Below are positions 1 to 9,031 of a stretch of 64,000 nucleotides of DNA, one piece after another (the first letter of the stretch is position 1; each line of letters begins with the position of its first letter). The translations under genes were made by a program, and so were the position numbers. The stretch spans positions 62,001 through 126,000 of the forward strand of contig JAAZZG010000003.1 of assembly GCA_014237715.1 (NCBI GenBank), given 5' to 3'. Source of the DNA: Acidimicrobiales bacterium (GTDB lineage Bacteria; Actinomycetota; Acidimicrobiia; Acidimicrobiales; MedAcidi-G1). The notes beneath the pieces were generated by a model. That model had not been told where the DNA came from, searched no databases, and saw only the letters and a program-made list of their open reading frames with translations.

Positions 1-1169
1 CTGACCGTAGGTTCCACGCCGCCCAGCCCGTAGGCCGCCGGCCCGGGCTCCGATCCCGCGCTGAGTGGCCCCACCCGGATCTGGCCCAGTGCGTCGACCG
101 TGGCGATCGACCCGCCGCCGGCCCCGATCTCGATCATCTCGATGACGGGGATGGAGATGGGCATGCCACTGCCCTTGGTGAAGCGGTGGGTACGGGCCAC
201 TTCGAACGTCTTGGCTGTGCGGGGCATCTGGCTTTCGATCAGGCAGATCTTTGCTGTGGTCCCACCCATGTCGTACGACAGCACCCGATCGAGGCCGTGT
301 CGGGCTGCGATGTCCGCTGCGAAGATCGCTCCACCGGCCGGGCCGGATTCCACGAGCCGGACAGGGAATCGGGCTGCCCCGTCCACGTTGATGAGTCCGC
401 CGCCCGAGTGGATGAGGTACACGGGGCACGTGGCGCCTGTCTCGAGCAGTTGGGCTTCGAGGTTTCGCAGGTAGGTGGCGATGAGTGGCTGCACGTAGGC
501 GTTGGCGCACACCGTGTTGAACCGCTCGAACTCCCGCATCTGGGGGGCAACCTCCGACGAGATCGACACCGGCACGTCGGGGAGGCGTTCCGTCAGAAGG
601 TCGCGGAAGCGGCGCTCATGGCTGCCGTCCACGTAGGCGTGGATGAAGCCGACGGCGATGGCCTCGTAGGCCTCGTCGTCGGGACGGTCGGCCAGCACTT
701 CGATCAGCGCCCGCGCCTCGTCCTCGTCGAATGGGCGGAGCACCGTCCCGTCTGCTGCGATGCGTTCCCGTAGGACATGGCGGTCCCGGCGCTCGATGAG
801 TGCGGCGGGTAGCACGAGGTTCAGGTCGTACTGCTCGAATCGACTCTCGGTGCGCATTTCGATGGTGTCGCGGAAGCCGTCGGTGGTGACCAGCGCCGTG
901 CGGGCCCCGGTGCGGCCGATCAGGGCGTTGGTGGCAAGTGTCGTCCCGTGGATGAAGGTGTCCAGGTCGGCGAGGTCGGCGCCCGCTTCGGCCACCACAG
1001 TGGCCACGCCGTCGAGGATGCCCCGCTCCGGGGCGTCATAGGTGGTGAGGACCTTGGTGGAGAACATCCGTCCCTCGGACCCGCCGCCCTGTTCCTCCTC
1101 CCGGTCCAGTTCAAGTACGACGTCGGTAAACGTTCCCCCGACGTCGGCGCCGATCCGCATGCTTCCCAT
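1..1169 (-). CDS. hydantoinase/oxoprolinase family protein, subunit A (partial)
   Basis: The gene reads leftward and runs off the window at position 1, leaving about 389 codons of a protein normally near 680 residues. The N-terminus carries the ATP-binding signature DVGGTFTDVV of the HyuA/ASKHA fold, followed by FIHGTTLATNALIGR, HSGGGLINVDGAAR, SGPAGGAIFAA and SYDMGGTTAKICLIE, all characteristic of the N-methylhydantoinase A / 5-oxoprolinase / acetone carboxylase beta family. Such proteins use ATP to open cyclic amides or activate ketones, usually with a HyuB partner, which would lie beyond the window edge. The start may be 1169 or the in-frame ATG at 1160; 1169 has an AGG about 8 nt upstream. 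It follows the SDR gene stop by about 24 nt, so co-transcription is likely. The substrate cannot be told from sequence. Confidence 0.85.
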   Translation of the reverse strand, partial: MGSMRIGADVGGTFTDVVLELDREEEQGGGSEGRMFSTKVLTTYDAPERGILDGVATVVAEAGADLADLDTFIHGTTLATNALIGRTGARTALVTTDGFRDTIEMRTESRFEQYDLNLVLPAALIERRDRHVLRERIAADGTVLRPFDEDEARALIEVLADRPDDEAYEAIAVGFIHAYVDGSHERRFRDLLTERLPDVPVSISSEVAPQMREFERFNTVCANAYVQPLIATYLRNLEAQLLETGATCPVYLIHSGGGLINVDGAARFPVRLVESGPAGGAIFAADIAARHGLDRVLSYDMGGTTAKICLIESQMPRTAKTFEVARTHRFTKGSGMPISIPVIEMIEIGAGGGSIATVDALGQIRVGPLSAGSEPGPAAYGLGGVEPTV

Positions 1170-1192
1170 CAGTGCTGCCTCATCTGGGTCGC

Positions 1193-2008
1193 TCAGTCTC
1201 CGCCGAGGACCTGTTCGAGCGACGGGAAATCGGTGGGCGGCATGATGTCGACGGTGGCTGAGCGCTGCTGGGAGAGCATCCCGCCGTCCACCTTGATGAC
1301 GTCGCCGGTGATGTAGCAGGCATCGTCGGATGCCAGGAACAGGGCCGGCCCGGCCATGTCGTCCGGGTCGCCGGGCCGTCCCAGGGGAATGTTCTCGCCC
1401 CTCAGGTTTCGGGCCGCCTCGTCCATGCCCTCGGTGTCGATCGAGCCGGGCATGAGGGCGCACACCCGGATGCCGTAGGGCCCGAGGTCGAGTGCCATGG
1501 CCCGGGTGAGGGCCTCGATGCCCCCCTTGGAGGCGTCGTAGGCGGTGAACGCCCGGTGGGCCCGGGTGGCTCCGCCCGACGACATGTTGATGATGACGCC
1601 GTGGCCGGACGCCGCCATGATGCGGGCCGCCCGGTGCGAGCACAGGAAGTGGCCGGTCAGGTTGACGTCGATGATGCGTCGCCACCATGCCTCGTCGGCC
1701 TCGAAGAAGTGGAGCATCGGGCTGATGATGCCGGCGTTGTTGACCAGCACGTCGACGGTGCCGTAGGCCTCGACAGCCGAGTCGAACATGGCTGCCACCT
1801 GGGTTGAGTCCGATACGTCGGCCGGTGTCCCGATGGCTGAGCCACCAGCGGCGGTGATTCCGTCGACGACGGTGGCGACCCGTTCGGCGTCAATGTCGTT
1901 GACCACCACGTGGGCGCCCGCTCCGGCGAACCGGTCGGCAATGGCCTGGCCGATGCCCTTCCCGGCACCGGTGACGACGACGACTCGTCCCTCGTGTGAT
2001 TGAGCCAT
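1193..2008 (-). CDS. SDR family NAD(P)-dependent oxidoreductase
   Basis: A 271-residue classical short-chain dehydrogenase. Visible motifs are the Rossmann glycine motif TGAGKGIG near residue 13, NNAG near 90, the catalytic Ser in INMSSGG, and YxxxK in YDASKGG. The C-terminal ITGDVIKVDGG is also typical. It interconverts an alcohol and a ketone with NAD(H) or NADP(H); the substrate is unknown. The ATG at 2008 is preferred because GGAGGG lies 8 nt upstream, while the GTG at 2017 would sit on top of that ribosome binding site. It appears to be co-transcribed with the hydantoinase gene downstream. Confidence 0.9.
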   Translation of the reverse strand: MAQSHEGRVVVVTGAGKGIGQAIADRFAGAGAHVVVNDIDAERVATVVDGITAAGGSAIGTPADVSDSTQVAAMFDSAVEAYGTVDVLVNNAGIISPMLHFFEADEAWWRRIIDVNLTGHFLCSHRAARIMAASGHGVIINMSSGGATRAHRAFTAYDASKGGIEALTRAMALDLGPYGIRVCALMPGSIDTEGMDEAARNLRGENIPLGRPGDPDDMAGPALFLASDDACYITGDVIKVDGGMLSQQRSATVDIMPPTDFPSLEQVLGGD

Positions 2009-2098
2009 GTCTTGCACCCTCCGGCGATCGATCGGGATGGAACCGCCAATGCGCGGAGACTACCCGTGACCTCGTTTCGGGGTCGCCTCAGGCCTGTG

Positions 2099-3163
2099 TC
2101 AGGCGGCCTGTGCGAAGAAGCGGGCAAACGAGTCGATGACGTGGTCGGCCTGTTCGTCGTCGACGTCAAGGTGGGTCACGAACCGCATGGTGGGTGCCCA
2201 GTAGGTAGCCAGGATTCCGTCGGCTTTGAGGTGGTCGACCAGCGCGCCGTGTACTGCGGCCGGCGGAGTGATCCACAGCATGTTGGTGGTGTGCACTACG
2301 TCTAGGCCGTGGTCTGCGAGGGGTGCCAGCCCGGCACCGATACGACCGGCCCGGACGTGGTCGTCGGCCAATCGGTCGACGTGGTGGTCAACGGCGAAGA
2401 GCGCTGCGGCCGCCAGGTGGCCGACCTGGCGCATCCCGCCGCCCAGAACCTTTCGAAGCCTGTGGGCCCGGGCGATCGATGCCTGGTCGCCGACCAGGAC
2501 GGTGCCGACCGGAGCGCCCAATCCCTTGGAGAGGCACAGCGACACGGTGTCGGTGTGGGTGGCGTAGGCATCGATGCCGACACCTTGGGCGACCGCGGCG
2601 TTGAACAGGCGGGCCCCGTCGAGGTGGACGGCCAGGCCGCATTCGCGGGCCGTCGAAGCCAGCGATGCCACGTGCTCGACCGTCTGTACGTGGCCGTTCA
2701 CCGTGTTCTCGAGGCTCAACAGGGTGGTGACAGGGTGGTGCTGGTCGGGTTCCTTCACGGCGGCCCGCACGTCCTCGGGTAAGAAGTGGCCGGTCTCGTC
2801 GACCTCGATGGGCCACGGGACAGCACTGCCCAGCATTGCCGTGCCGCCGGCTTCGTTGATGAGCACGTGCGAGGTGCGCCCGATCAGGTACTCGTCGCCC
2901 CGTCCACAGTGGCTGAGCACGGCAGCCAGGTTGGACTGGGTACCCGACGAGAAGAAGAGGCCGGCTTCCTTGCCGGCCATGGCGGCGAGCCGGTCCTGGA
3001 GGGCGTTGACCGTGGGGTCCTCGTCGTAGACGTCGTCGCCCACCTCGGCATTCGCCATGGCGTCACGCATGGCGGCCGATGCCTGGGTGACGGTGTCGCT
3101 TCGCAGGTCGGCACGGACGCTGCTGGCCATCGACAGGTCTGGGGAGGTGGGCGAGAGGTCCAT
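2099..3163 (-). CDS. ltaE: low-specificity L-threonine aldolase
   Basis: A 354-residue PLP enzyme that cleaves L-threonine and allo-threonine to glycine and acetaldehyde. The family signature DLRSDTVTQAS sits near residue 19, FSSGTQSN near 93, HLDGARLFNAAV near 180, and the PLP-binding Lys in SLCLSKGLGAPVG near 208. Length fits the family. No ribosome binding site is visible; a TATCCT hexamer ends 6 nt before the ATG, which suggests a leaderless transcript. An internal ATG at residue 12 is a possible alternative start. It is divergent from the DapA-family gene, with a 96 bp spacer holding both promoters. Confidence 0.88.
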   Translation of the reverse strand: MDLSPTSPDLSMASSVRADLRSDTVTQASAAMRDAMANAEVGDDVYDEDPTVNALQDRLAAMAGKEAGLFFSSGTQSNLAAVLSHCGRGDEYLIGRTSHVLINEAGGTAMLGSAVPWPIEVDETGHFLPEDVRAAVKEPDQHHPVTTLLSLENTVNGHVQTVEHVASLASTARECGLAVHLDGARLFNAAVAQGVGIDAYATHTDTVSLCLSKGLGAPVGTVLVGDQASIARAHRLRKVLGGGMRQVGHLAAAALFAVDHHVDRLADDHVRAGRIGAGLAPLADHGLDVVHTTNMLWITPPAAVHGALVDHLKADGILATYWAPTMRFVTHLDVDDEQADHVIDSFARFFAQAA

Positions 3164-3259
3164 CAGCGCAGGATACGCGGCACCTGTGCCACGATCTGCG
3201 TTCGCCAGCTAAACGGCAGGCCAGCTGACCGGCCCGCCAACCAATGAAACGGGGAGACG

Positions 3260-4168
3260 ATGGGGGATACACGAGAGGCACTGCTGCCCGATGGGGTGGT
3301 GGCGCCCATCCTGACCCCGTTCGAGGCTGATCTTTCGGTATCGCACCGCCGGATGCTGGCCCATGCGCAGAGCACCCTCGACGCCGGGTGCGTGGGCCTG
3401 GCCGTCTTCGGCACCACCGGTGAGGCCCTGTCGGTGGCCTCTAGGGAGCGTGAGGCCGCTCTCGAGATGCTGGTTGACGGTGGGATCGACCCCGGGGTGG
3501 TGGTGGTGGGCACCGGCCTACCCGATCTCCCGGGCACTGTTCGCCTGACCAGGCACGCCGTCGACCTCGGATGCCGGGCATGCATGGTGCTGCCGCCCTT
3601 CTACTTCAAGGATCCGTCCGATGAGGGCCTGTACAGGCATTTCGCCGGGCTGATCGAGCGGGTCGACGACCACCGCCTGCGAGTCGTGCTGTACCACATC
3701 CCCCAGGTGGCCGGCGTGGGCATCCCGGCGGCCGTGGCGGCCCGACTCCGAACCGAGTTTCCCGAACAGGTGGTCGGCCTGAAGGACTCGTCGGGTGACT
3801 GGGCGACCACCGAGGCCTTCCTCGACATCGACGGCCTGATCGTCTGGCCGGGCGCCGAGCTGCCCCTACTGGATGCGCTGGACCGGGGGAGCCCGGGTTG
3901 CATCACGGCCACGGCCAACGTGAACCCCGGCCCAGTGGTCGAGGTCGTCCGGCGGTACGGGGCAGGGGGCCGCGAGGCGGCCGCCGACGCCATGGAACGG
4001 GCCCGCGCCTACCGCCTGGCCCTCCAGGGTCAGCCGGCCATCCCGACCATGAAGCGCCTCTTGGCGCTGGCCCACGACGATCCGACGTGGGCCAACGTTC
4101 GACCGCCGTTCGTCGAGATGGACGAGGCTGAAGGTCGGATACTCATGGACCGTCTCGCAGCGATCTGA
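3260..4168 (+). CDS. dihydrodipicolinate synthase / N-acetylneuraminate lyase family aldolase
   Basis: A 302-residue class I TIM-barrel aldolase. It shows the GTTGEA substrate-binding motif near residue 51, the catalytic tyrosine in VLYHIPQ near 140, and the Schiff-base lysine in VVGLKDSSGD near 170. These enzymes condense or cleave pyruvate-containing substrates. It need not be the lysine-pathway DapA: no lysine genes are nearby and this family includes many catabolic lyases. A GGGGAG ribosome binding site lies just before the ATG. It is divergent from the threonine aldolase gene. Confidence 0.85.
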   Translation: MGDTREALLPDGVVAPILTPFEADLSVSHRRMLAHAQSTLDAGCVGLAVFGTTGEALSVASREREAALEMLVDGGIDPGVVVVGTGLPDLPGTVRLTRHAVDLGCRACMVLPPFYFKDPSDEGLYRHFAGLIERVDDHRLRVVLYHIPQVAGVGIPAAVAARLRTEFPEQVVGLKDSSGDWATTEAFLDIDGLIVWPGAELPLLDALDRGSPGCITATANVNPGPVVEVVRRYGAGGREAAADAMERARAYRLALQGQPAIPTMKRLLALAHDDPTWANVRPPFVEMDEAEGRILMDRLAAI

Positions 4169-4212
4169 CCGACTAGCGAGGATCAGGCGCCTCGACCTGT
4201 GATGCTGTCGGC

Positions 4213-5262
4213 ATGAGACCAGACGAGAACGAGGAACGCATAGCGGTCTTCGTCGACTACGAGAACCTCGCCATCGGTGCCCGCCAGGACCTCGGCATCG
4301 CCCGTTTTGACTTCGGACCGATCGCCAGGGCGATGGCCGAACGCGGCCGGGTCGTCTATCGGCGGGCCTATGCCGACTGGTCGGGCTTCGACGATGACCG
4401 CCGGCACCTGACCCGCCACCAGGTCGAACTGATCGAGATCCCCCAACGCATGGGGACCAGCCGTAAGAACTCGGCCGACATCAAGATGGTGGTCGATGCC
4501 CTCGAGCTGGCCTTCGAGCGCGACTTCGTGACGACCATCGTGATCTGCACCGGAGACAGCGACTTCACGCCTCTCGTCCAGAAGCTACGTGAGCTGGACC
4601 GCAGGGTCATCGGGATCGGTGTGAGGAATTCGACCTCCAAGTTGCTGCCGCCGGCGTGCGACGAGTTCCTCTACTACGACAGCCTCGAGGGCGTGGAGGC
4701 GGTCATCGCGGCCAGCAAGGCCCCGAAGAGGAAGGCGTCCACCGGTGGCCGTTCTTCGGTCGAGTCCGACGATGAGCCGATGGTCGAGGCCCCGCCGCTC
4801 GAGGAACTGGTCGTCTCGACGCTGGCCGGCATGCAGGGCTCCACCGAGGACGTACGGGCCTCGACGCTGAAGCGGGCCATCACCCGCATCGACCCGACGT
4901 TCAACGAGGCCGACCACGGGTTCCGGGGCTTCACCGAACTGCTGCGACACCTGGCTGGGCGAAAGCGGGTGGAGCTGTCCGGTGAGAAGCGCGATCCCGA
5001 GGTCGACCTGGTGACCGGTGACGGGCCAGCCCAGGTCGGATTCGACCTGCTGGTCGACGTCGTGACCGCCAAGTCGAAGAAGGGCGGAGCGGTGCTGTCC
5101 GGCCTCAAGACCGAGATGAACCGACGGGACGAGACCTTCAACGAACGGGCACTCGGCTACGGCGGTTTCCTGCAGTTCTGCAAGGCCGCAGCGGCCCGCG
5201 ATCTTGTGGTCATGGCCTGGGACGACGACCGGGGCGACTACCTACTCACCCCTGCTGGTTGA
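4213..5262 (+). CDS. NYN-domain protein with two OST-HTH/LOTUS domains
   Basis: A 349-residue protein. Residues 1-155 form a NYN (PIN-like RNase) domain with conserved acidic residues in VFVDYENLAIG, ADIKMVVDAL and CTGDSDFTPLVQKL. Two LOTUS/OST-HTH winged-helix modules follow, near 195-270 (FNEADHGFRGFTELLRHL) and 275-348 (FNERALGYGGFLQFCK). By family knowledge, NYN domains cleave RNA and LOTUS domains bind RNA, often G-rich or structured. A GATGCT hexamer ends 6 nt before the ATG, suggesting a leaderless transcript. The linker near 165-190 is low in complexity and charged. The RNA target is unknown. Confidence 0.88.
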   Translation: MRPDENEERIAVFVDYENLAIGARQDLGIARFDFGPIARAMAERGRVVYRRAYADWSGFDDDRRHLTRHQVELIEIPQRMGTSRKNSADIKMVVDALELAFERDFVTTIVICTGDSDFTPLVQKLRELDRRVIGIGVRNSTSKLLPPACDEFLYYDSLEGVEAVIAASKAPKRKASTGGRSSVESDDEPMVEAPPLEELVVSTLAGMQGSTEDVRASTLKRAITRIDPTFNEADHGFRGFTELLRHLAGRKRVELSGEKRDPEVDLVTGDGPAQVGFDLLVDVVTAKSKKGGAVLSGLKTEMNRRDETFNERALGYGGFLQFCKAAAARDLVVMAWDDDRGDYLLTPAG

Positions 5263-5294
5263 GGGTCGGGTCCGGCGACCCCGAGGCTGGGGTC
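5263..5294. terminator. paired overlapping hairpins between convergent genes
   Basis: Two perfect 6-bp hairpins share bases: GGGTCG/CGACCC (5263-5268 with 5276-5281) and GACCCC/GGGGTC (5277-5282 with 5289-5294). They fill the gap between the stops of the NYN gene (plus) and the P450 gene (minus), so a bidirectional terminator is the simplest reading. There is no T-tract. Confidence 0.5.
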
Positions 5295-6417
5295 AGGCCG
5301 AGCGAAAGCTGAGGTTGAGCGGACGCCGCACGTAGTTGCCGGTGGCGTACGCCATGTCGTCGACGTCGACCACGTAGTCCGGGAAGCGGGCCAACAGTTC
5401 CTCGAGGGCCACCCGTCCCTGTAAGCGGGCGGCGGCAGCCCCCAGGCAGTGGTGGGCCCCGTAGCTGAACGTCAGGATCCTCGCCGGGTTGCGACCCACG
5501 TCGAGGAATTCGGCGTCGTCGCCGAACTCGCGCTCGTCCCGGTTGGCTGCCCCGTAGCTGAGCAACACCTTGGATCCCTCGGGGATAAGCCGTCCATGGA
5601 GCTCGACGTCCCGGGTGGTGGTACGGGCCAGGTTCTGGACGGGGCTGGTCAGGCGCAGCAACTCCTCGACAGCGGCCGGGATCATCGATGGATCGTCCAC
5701 GAGCCGCCGTCGCTGGTCTGGGTGCTGGTGGAGCAGCACTGTCGATCCGCCCAGCAGCCCGGTCGTGGTGTCGTTGCCGCCGGTGACCATGGTGAAGGCG
5801 AAACCGAGGATCCACAGGATCGACACGGCGTCCTCGCCCATGGCGATCAGCTGGCTGACTATGTCGTCGCCTGGTTCGAGCCGGCGACGCTCGATGAGGT
5901 CGGTGAAGTAGGCGAGCAGGTCGCCGATGCCTGAATCCGGCTCGTCGGTCCGGCCCTGGGCTGCGGCGGCCACGATCTGGTCGGTCCATTCGTCGAAGTG
6001 GAAGCGGTCCTCGACCGGCACGCCGAGGTAGTGGGCCACCACGAAGCTGGGTAGCGGCTTGAACAGCTCGGCCACGATGTCGCCGCCACCGCCCGCAGCT
6101 ATTTGATCCAGGCGCTCGATGACGAATGCCCGCACGTCGTCCTCGATGGCTGAGACCTGGCGGGGGGTGAAGCCCGACCCGACCAGTCGTCGGAAGGCCG
6201 TGTGGTCGGGCGGGTCGAGGAACACGATCGGGGTGGCCTCACCCATGTCGACACCGGCACCTCGTTCGACGGTCAAGCCGCTCGCCGAAGAGAAGGTGGC
6301 GGTGTCCCGGGCGGCATCGAACACGTCACCAAACCTGGACAGGACCCAGAATTCGTCCCGATGCTCGGCGCCCTCCACGCGGTGGACCGGGTCGTTGTCT
6401 CGCAGCGCCCGGTACAT
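5293..6417 (-). CDS. cytochrome P450
   Basis: At least 374 residues of a soluble bacterial P450. It shows the I-helix motif GGNDTTTG, the K-helix ExxR in EELLRLT, and the heme loop FSYGAHHCLGAAAAR with the axial cysteine near residue 324. The protein would oxygenate a lipophilic substrate using ferredoxin and a reductase, neither encoded nearby. The start is a problem: the ATG at 6417 falls inside the conserved N-terminal region, and P450-like codons (ARFDLRSGESWRDPFA) continue upstream in frame. The next in-frame stop is a TAG near 6522, and no ATG, GTG or TTG lies between. Translation may begin at a rarer codon such as ATC at 6480 or CTG at 6453. Confidence 0.88.
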   Translation of the reverse strand: MYRALRDNDPVHRVEGAEHRDEFWVLSRFGDVFDAARDTATFSSASGLTVERGAGVDMGEATPIVFLDPPDHTAFRRLVGSGFTPRQVSAIEDDVRAFVIERLDQIAAGGGGDIVAELFKPLPSFVVAHYLGVPVEDRFHFDEWTDQIVAAAAQGRTDEPDSGIGDLLAYFTDLIERRRLEPGDDIVSQLIAMGEDAVSILWILGFAFTMVTGGNDTTTGLLGGSTVLLHQHPDQRRRLVDDPSMIPAAVEELLRLTSPVQNLARTTTRDVELHGRLIPEGSKVLLSYGAANRDEREFGDDAEFLDVGRNPARILTFSYGAHHCLGAAAARLQGRVALEELLARFPDYVVDVDDMAYATGNYVRRPLNLSFRSA

Positions 6418-6484
6418 GGCGAACGGGTCGCGCCACGACTCGCCGGATCGCAGGTCGAATCGGGCTATTTGCTGGGCGATGGGG

Positions 6485-7156
6485 TCAGCCCGCTTTGGGG
6501 AGCACGATGAAGGCGATGGCTACGTAGTGCAACGCTGCGGCGGTGACCGTGCAGGCGTGGAACACCTCGTGGAACCCGAAGGTCGTCGGCCACGGATCCG
6601 GCGACTGGAAGGCGTAGACCATGGCACCGGCGGTGTAGAGCAACCCGCCGATCAGCAGGAGTACGAAGCCGGCCACCCCGAGTTGCTGCCAGGCGTCGAC
6701 CGCCACCGGGAGGAGGCACCACCCGACGACCAGGTAGGGGATGGCCACCACGGGAGTGGGCGCCTGGGTGTACCGCAGTCGCAGCCAGATGCCGATTGCC
6801 GCACCTCCCCAGACGAGTGGCAGCACAAGTTTGGCTGCCCACGGGGATAGTGCGAAGGCGGCGATCGGCGTGTAGCTCGCGGCAATGGCGATGAAGATCG
6901 TGGAGTGATCGAACCGTTGCATGATCCGGTCGCCCCGTTCGCTCCATGGGATGCGGTGGTAGAGGGCCGAGACGCCGAACAACGCCACGACGGCCAGCGA
7001 ATAGAGGGCGATGACGAACCGGGGCCATACGTCGGGCGCCCGCACGACCATGATCGGGGTCAGGGTCAGGGCGGCAACGAACGCCATCCGGTGCGACACC
7101 CCCCGGTATCGGGGCTTGGGTGGCCTCGGGTCCGTCATCTCGGTGACCGCTGACAT
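6485..7156 (-). CDS. hemolysin III / PAQR family membrane protein
   Basis: A 223-residue polytopic membrane protein. The family opening RYRGVSHRMAF is present, with seven predicted hydrophobic segments, the conserved LYHRIPWS and FDHSTIFIAIA regions, and a C-terminal FHEVFHACTVTAAALHY holding conserved histidines. HlyIII/PAQR proteins are membrane metal-hydrolase-like proteins of unclear bacterial function; the hemolysin name is historical. The ATG at 7156 is chosen because a TAGTGT hexamer (7164-7169) ends 7 nt upstream with no ribosome binding site, which implies leaderless expression. The P450 gene follows on the same strand with its likely N-terminus almost abutting this stop. Confidence 0.85.
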   Translation of the reverse strand: MSAVTEMTDPRPPKPRYRGVSHRMAFVAALTLTPIMVVRAPDVWPRFVIALYSLAVVALFGVSALYHRIPWSERGDRIMQRFDHSTIFIAIAASYTPIAAFALSPWAAKLVLPLVWGGAAIGIWLRLRYTQAPTPVVAIPYLVVGWCLLPVAVDAWQQLGVAGFVLLLIGGLLYTAGAMVYAFQSPDPWPTTFGFHEVFHACTVTAAALHYVAIAFIVLPKAG

Positions 7157-7254
7157 GGGCATCACACTACGGGTGAGCACTGACCGACCAGGTTCGGGCA
7201 GAATCGGGGAATCGTCGGGCCTGACCAGAGGGTCACCCGGCCGGAAGGGGCCAG

Positions 7255-8910
7255 GTGTCGGATCGCTACGACTTCGTGATCATCGGGGGTGGTTCGGCGG
7301 GCTGTGCGCTGGCCAACCGCCTAAGTGCCGATCCGGCCAACCGGGTGCTCCTGATCGAGGCCGGTCGGCGCGACTGGCGGGCCGACGTGGTCATCCACAT
7401 GCCGGCCGCCCTGTCGATGGGCATCGGCAACCGCTTCTACGACTGGATGTACGAGTCCGAACCTGAGCCCGAGATGGGTGGCCGCCGGGTGTACCACGCC
7501 CGCGGCAAGGTTCTGGGCGGCTCGTCGTCCATCAACGGGATGATCTTCCAGCGGGGCAACCCGATGGACTTCGACCGCTGGGCGGCAACACCAGGCTGCG
7601 AGGAGTGGGACTGGGCGCACTGCCTCCCGTACTTCAAGCGCATGGAAACCTGCCTGGCCGGCGAGGACGACTGGCGGGGCGGCGAGGGCCCCCTCAAGCT
7701 GGAGCGGGGTCCGGCCACCAGCCCACTGTTCCAGGCGTTCTTCGAGGCCGTCCAGCAGGCTGGACATCCAATGACGCCTGACGTCAACGGCTACCGCCAG
7801 GAGGGCTTCAACGCCTTCGACCGCAACGTCTACCGGGGTCGACGCCTGTCTGCCGCCCGGGCCTACCTGCATCCGGTCCTCCACCGCAAGAACCTGGACC
7901 TCTGGACAAAGGCGCACGCCACCCGTCTCCTGATGGATGGCACACGAGTCACAGGGGTGGAGGTGAGCCACCGGGGCCGCAACCGGACCGTCGAGGCCGC
8001 CGAGGTCATCTCGTCCAGCGGGGCCATCAACACACCGCAACTGCTGCAGTTGTCAGGCATCGGACCGGCCGGCGTACTACGCGACGCCGGGGTCACGCCG
8101 GTGGTGGACCTGCCGGGCGTCGGAGAGAACCTTCAGGACCACCTCGAGGTGTACGTGCAGTACGCCTGCAACGAGCCGGTATCGCTGGCGCCGCAGCTGG
8201 CCCAGTGGCGCAAGCCATGGATCGGCCTCCAGTGGTTGTTCCGGAGGGGCCCTGGGGCGTCGAACCACTTCGAGGCCGGCGGCTTCCTGCGCAGCAATGA
8301 CGACGTGCCATGGCCGAACCTGATGTTCCACTTCCTACCCATCGCCATCCGCTACGACGGCTCGGTATCCACCGAAGGGCACGGCTACCAGTTCCACATC
8401 GGGCCGATGTTCTCCAACAGCACCGGATGGGTGCGGATCCAGAGCGACGACCCGTTCCAGAAGCCGAAGATGCTCTTCAACTACCTGTCGACACCGGAGG
8501 ACCGCCGGGAGTGGACCGAGGCCATCGAGGTGGCCCGCAACATCATGGGACAACCGGCTTTTGCTCCGTTCAACGGTGGCGAGATCTCGCCCGGTCCTCA
8601 CGTGGCCAGCGACGAGGCGGTCCTCGACTGGGTCCGTGCCGACGCCGAGACGGCTCTGCACCCGTCGTGCACAGCGCGCATGGGCACCGACGAGATGGGT
8701 GTCGTCAACCCGGCGTCGATGCGGGTCCACGGCGTAGACGGGCTGCGGGTGGTGGACGCCTCGGTGATGCCGACGCTCACCAACGGCAACATCTACGCGC
8801 CGGTGATGATGACCGCCGAGAAGTCCGCCGACCTGATCCTGGGCAACACGCCGTTGCCGGCCAGCGACGCTCCGCACTATCGACACGGCGTATCTGAACC
8901 GGACTGGTAG
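7255..8910 (+). CDS. betA: GMC-family choline dehydrogenase-like oxidoreductase
   Basis: A 551-residue FAD enzyme of the glucose-methanol-choline family. It has the dinucleotide motif [17 protein letters not shown] at the N-terminus, GGSSSINGM near residue 90, [17 protein letters not shown] near 257 (GMC signature 2), and the catalytic His region [13 protein letters not shown] near 465. The closest named relative by motif is choline dehydrogenase, which oxidises choline to glycine betaine. No betaine aldehyde dehydrogenase is adjacent, so the substrate could be another alcohol. It begins at GTG with GGAAGGGG upstream. The next gene is DmdA-like, so the pair may serve methylated osmolyte use (inference). 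Confidence 0.82.
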   Translation: MSDRYDFVIIGGGSAGCALANRLSADPANRVLLIEAGRRDWRADVVIHMPAALSMGIGNRFYDWMYESEPEPEMGGRRVYHARGKVLGGSSSINGMIFQRGNPMDFDRWAATPGCEEWDWAHCLPYFKRMETCLAGEDDWRGGEGPLKLERGPATSPLFQAFFEAVQQAGHPMTPDVNGYRQEGFNAFDRNVYRGRRLSAARAYLHPVLHRKNLDLWTKAHATRLLMDGTRVTGVEVSHRGRNRTVEAAEVISSSGAINTPQLLQLSGIGPAGVLRDAGVTPVVDLPGVGENLQDHLEVYVQYACNEPVSLAPQLAQWRKPWIGLQWLFRRGPGASNHFEAGGFLRSNDDVPWPNLMFHFLPIAIRYDGSVSTEGHGYQFHIGPMFSNSTGWVRIQSDDPFQKPKMLFNYLSTPEDRREWTEAIEVARNIMGQPAFAPFNGGEISPGPHVASDEAVLDWVRADAETALHPSCTARMGTDEMGVVNPASMRVHGVDGLRVVDASVMPTLTNGNIYAPVMMTAEKSADLILGNTPLPASDAPHYRHGVSEPDW

Positions 8911-8940
8911 TCGACCACCAATGGGGGGGAGACTCAGGCC

Positions 8941-9021
8941 ATGAGGACCGTGACCTGCGACGCCGCCGTGCTGGCTGCCTTGGTGCAGGGTGGCCAGGTC
9001 GTCCTCGACCGGCTTGGATGA
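8941..9021 (+). CDS. possible 26-residue leader or small protein
   Basis: A short reading frame of 26 codons starting ATG AGG ACC and ending TGA 10 nt before the DmdA-like start. A purine-rich GGGGGGAGA lies about 8 nt upstream of the ATG, a better ribosome binding site than most here. The predicted peptide (MRTVTCDAAVLAALVQGG...) has no known match that I recognise. It could couple translation to the next gene, act as a leader, or be chance. Confidence 0.3.
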   Translation: MRTVTCDAAVLAALVQGGQVVLDRLG

Positions 9022-9031
9022 GGTGGGTTCG

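Noticed and set aside
6418-6540. Readthrough of the P450 frame into hemolysin III as another Sec case
   Set aside because: The upstream in-frame stop is TAG, not TGA, and no SECIS-like hairpin follows it.
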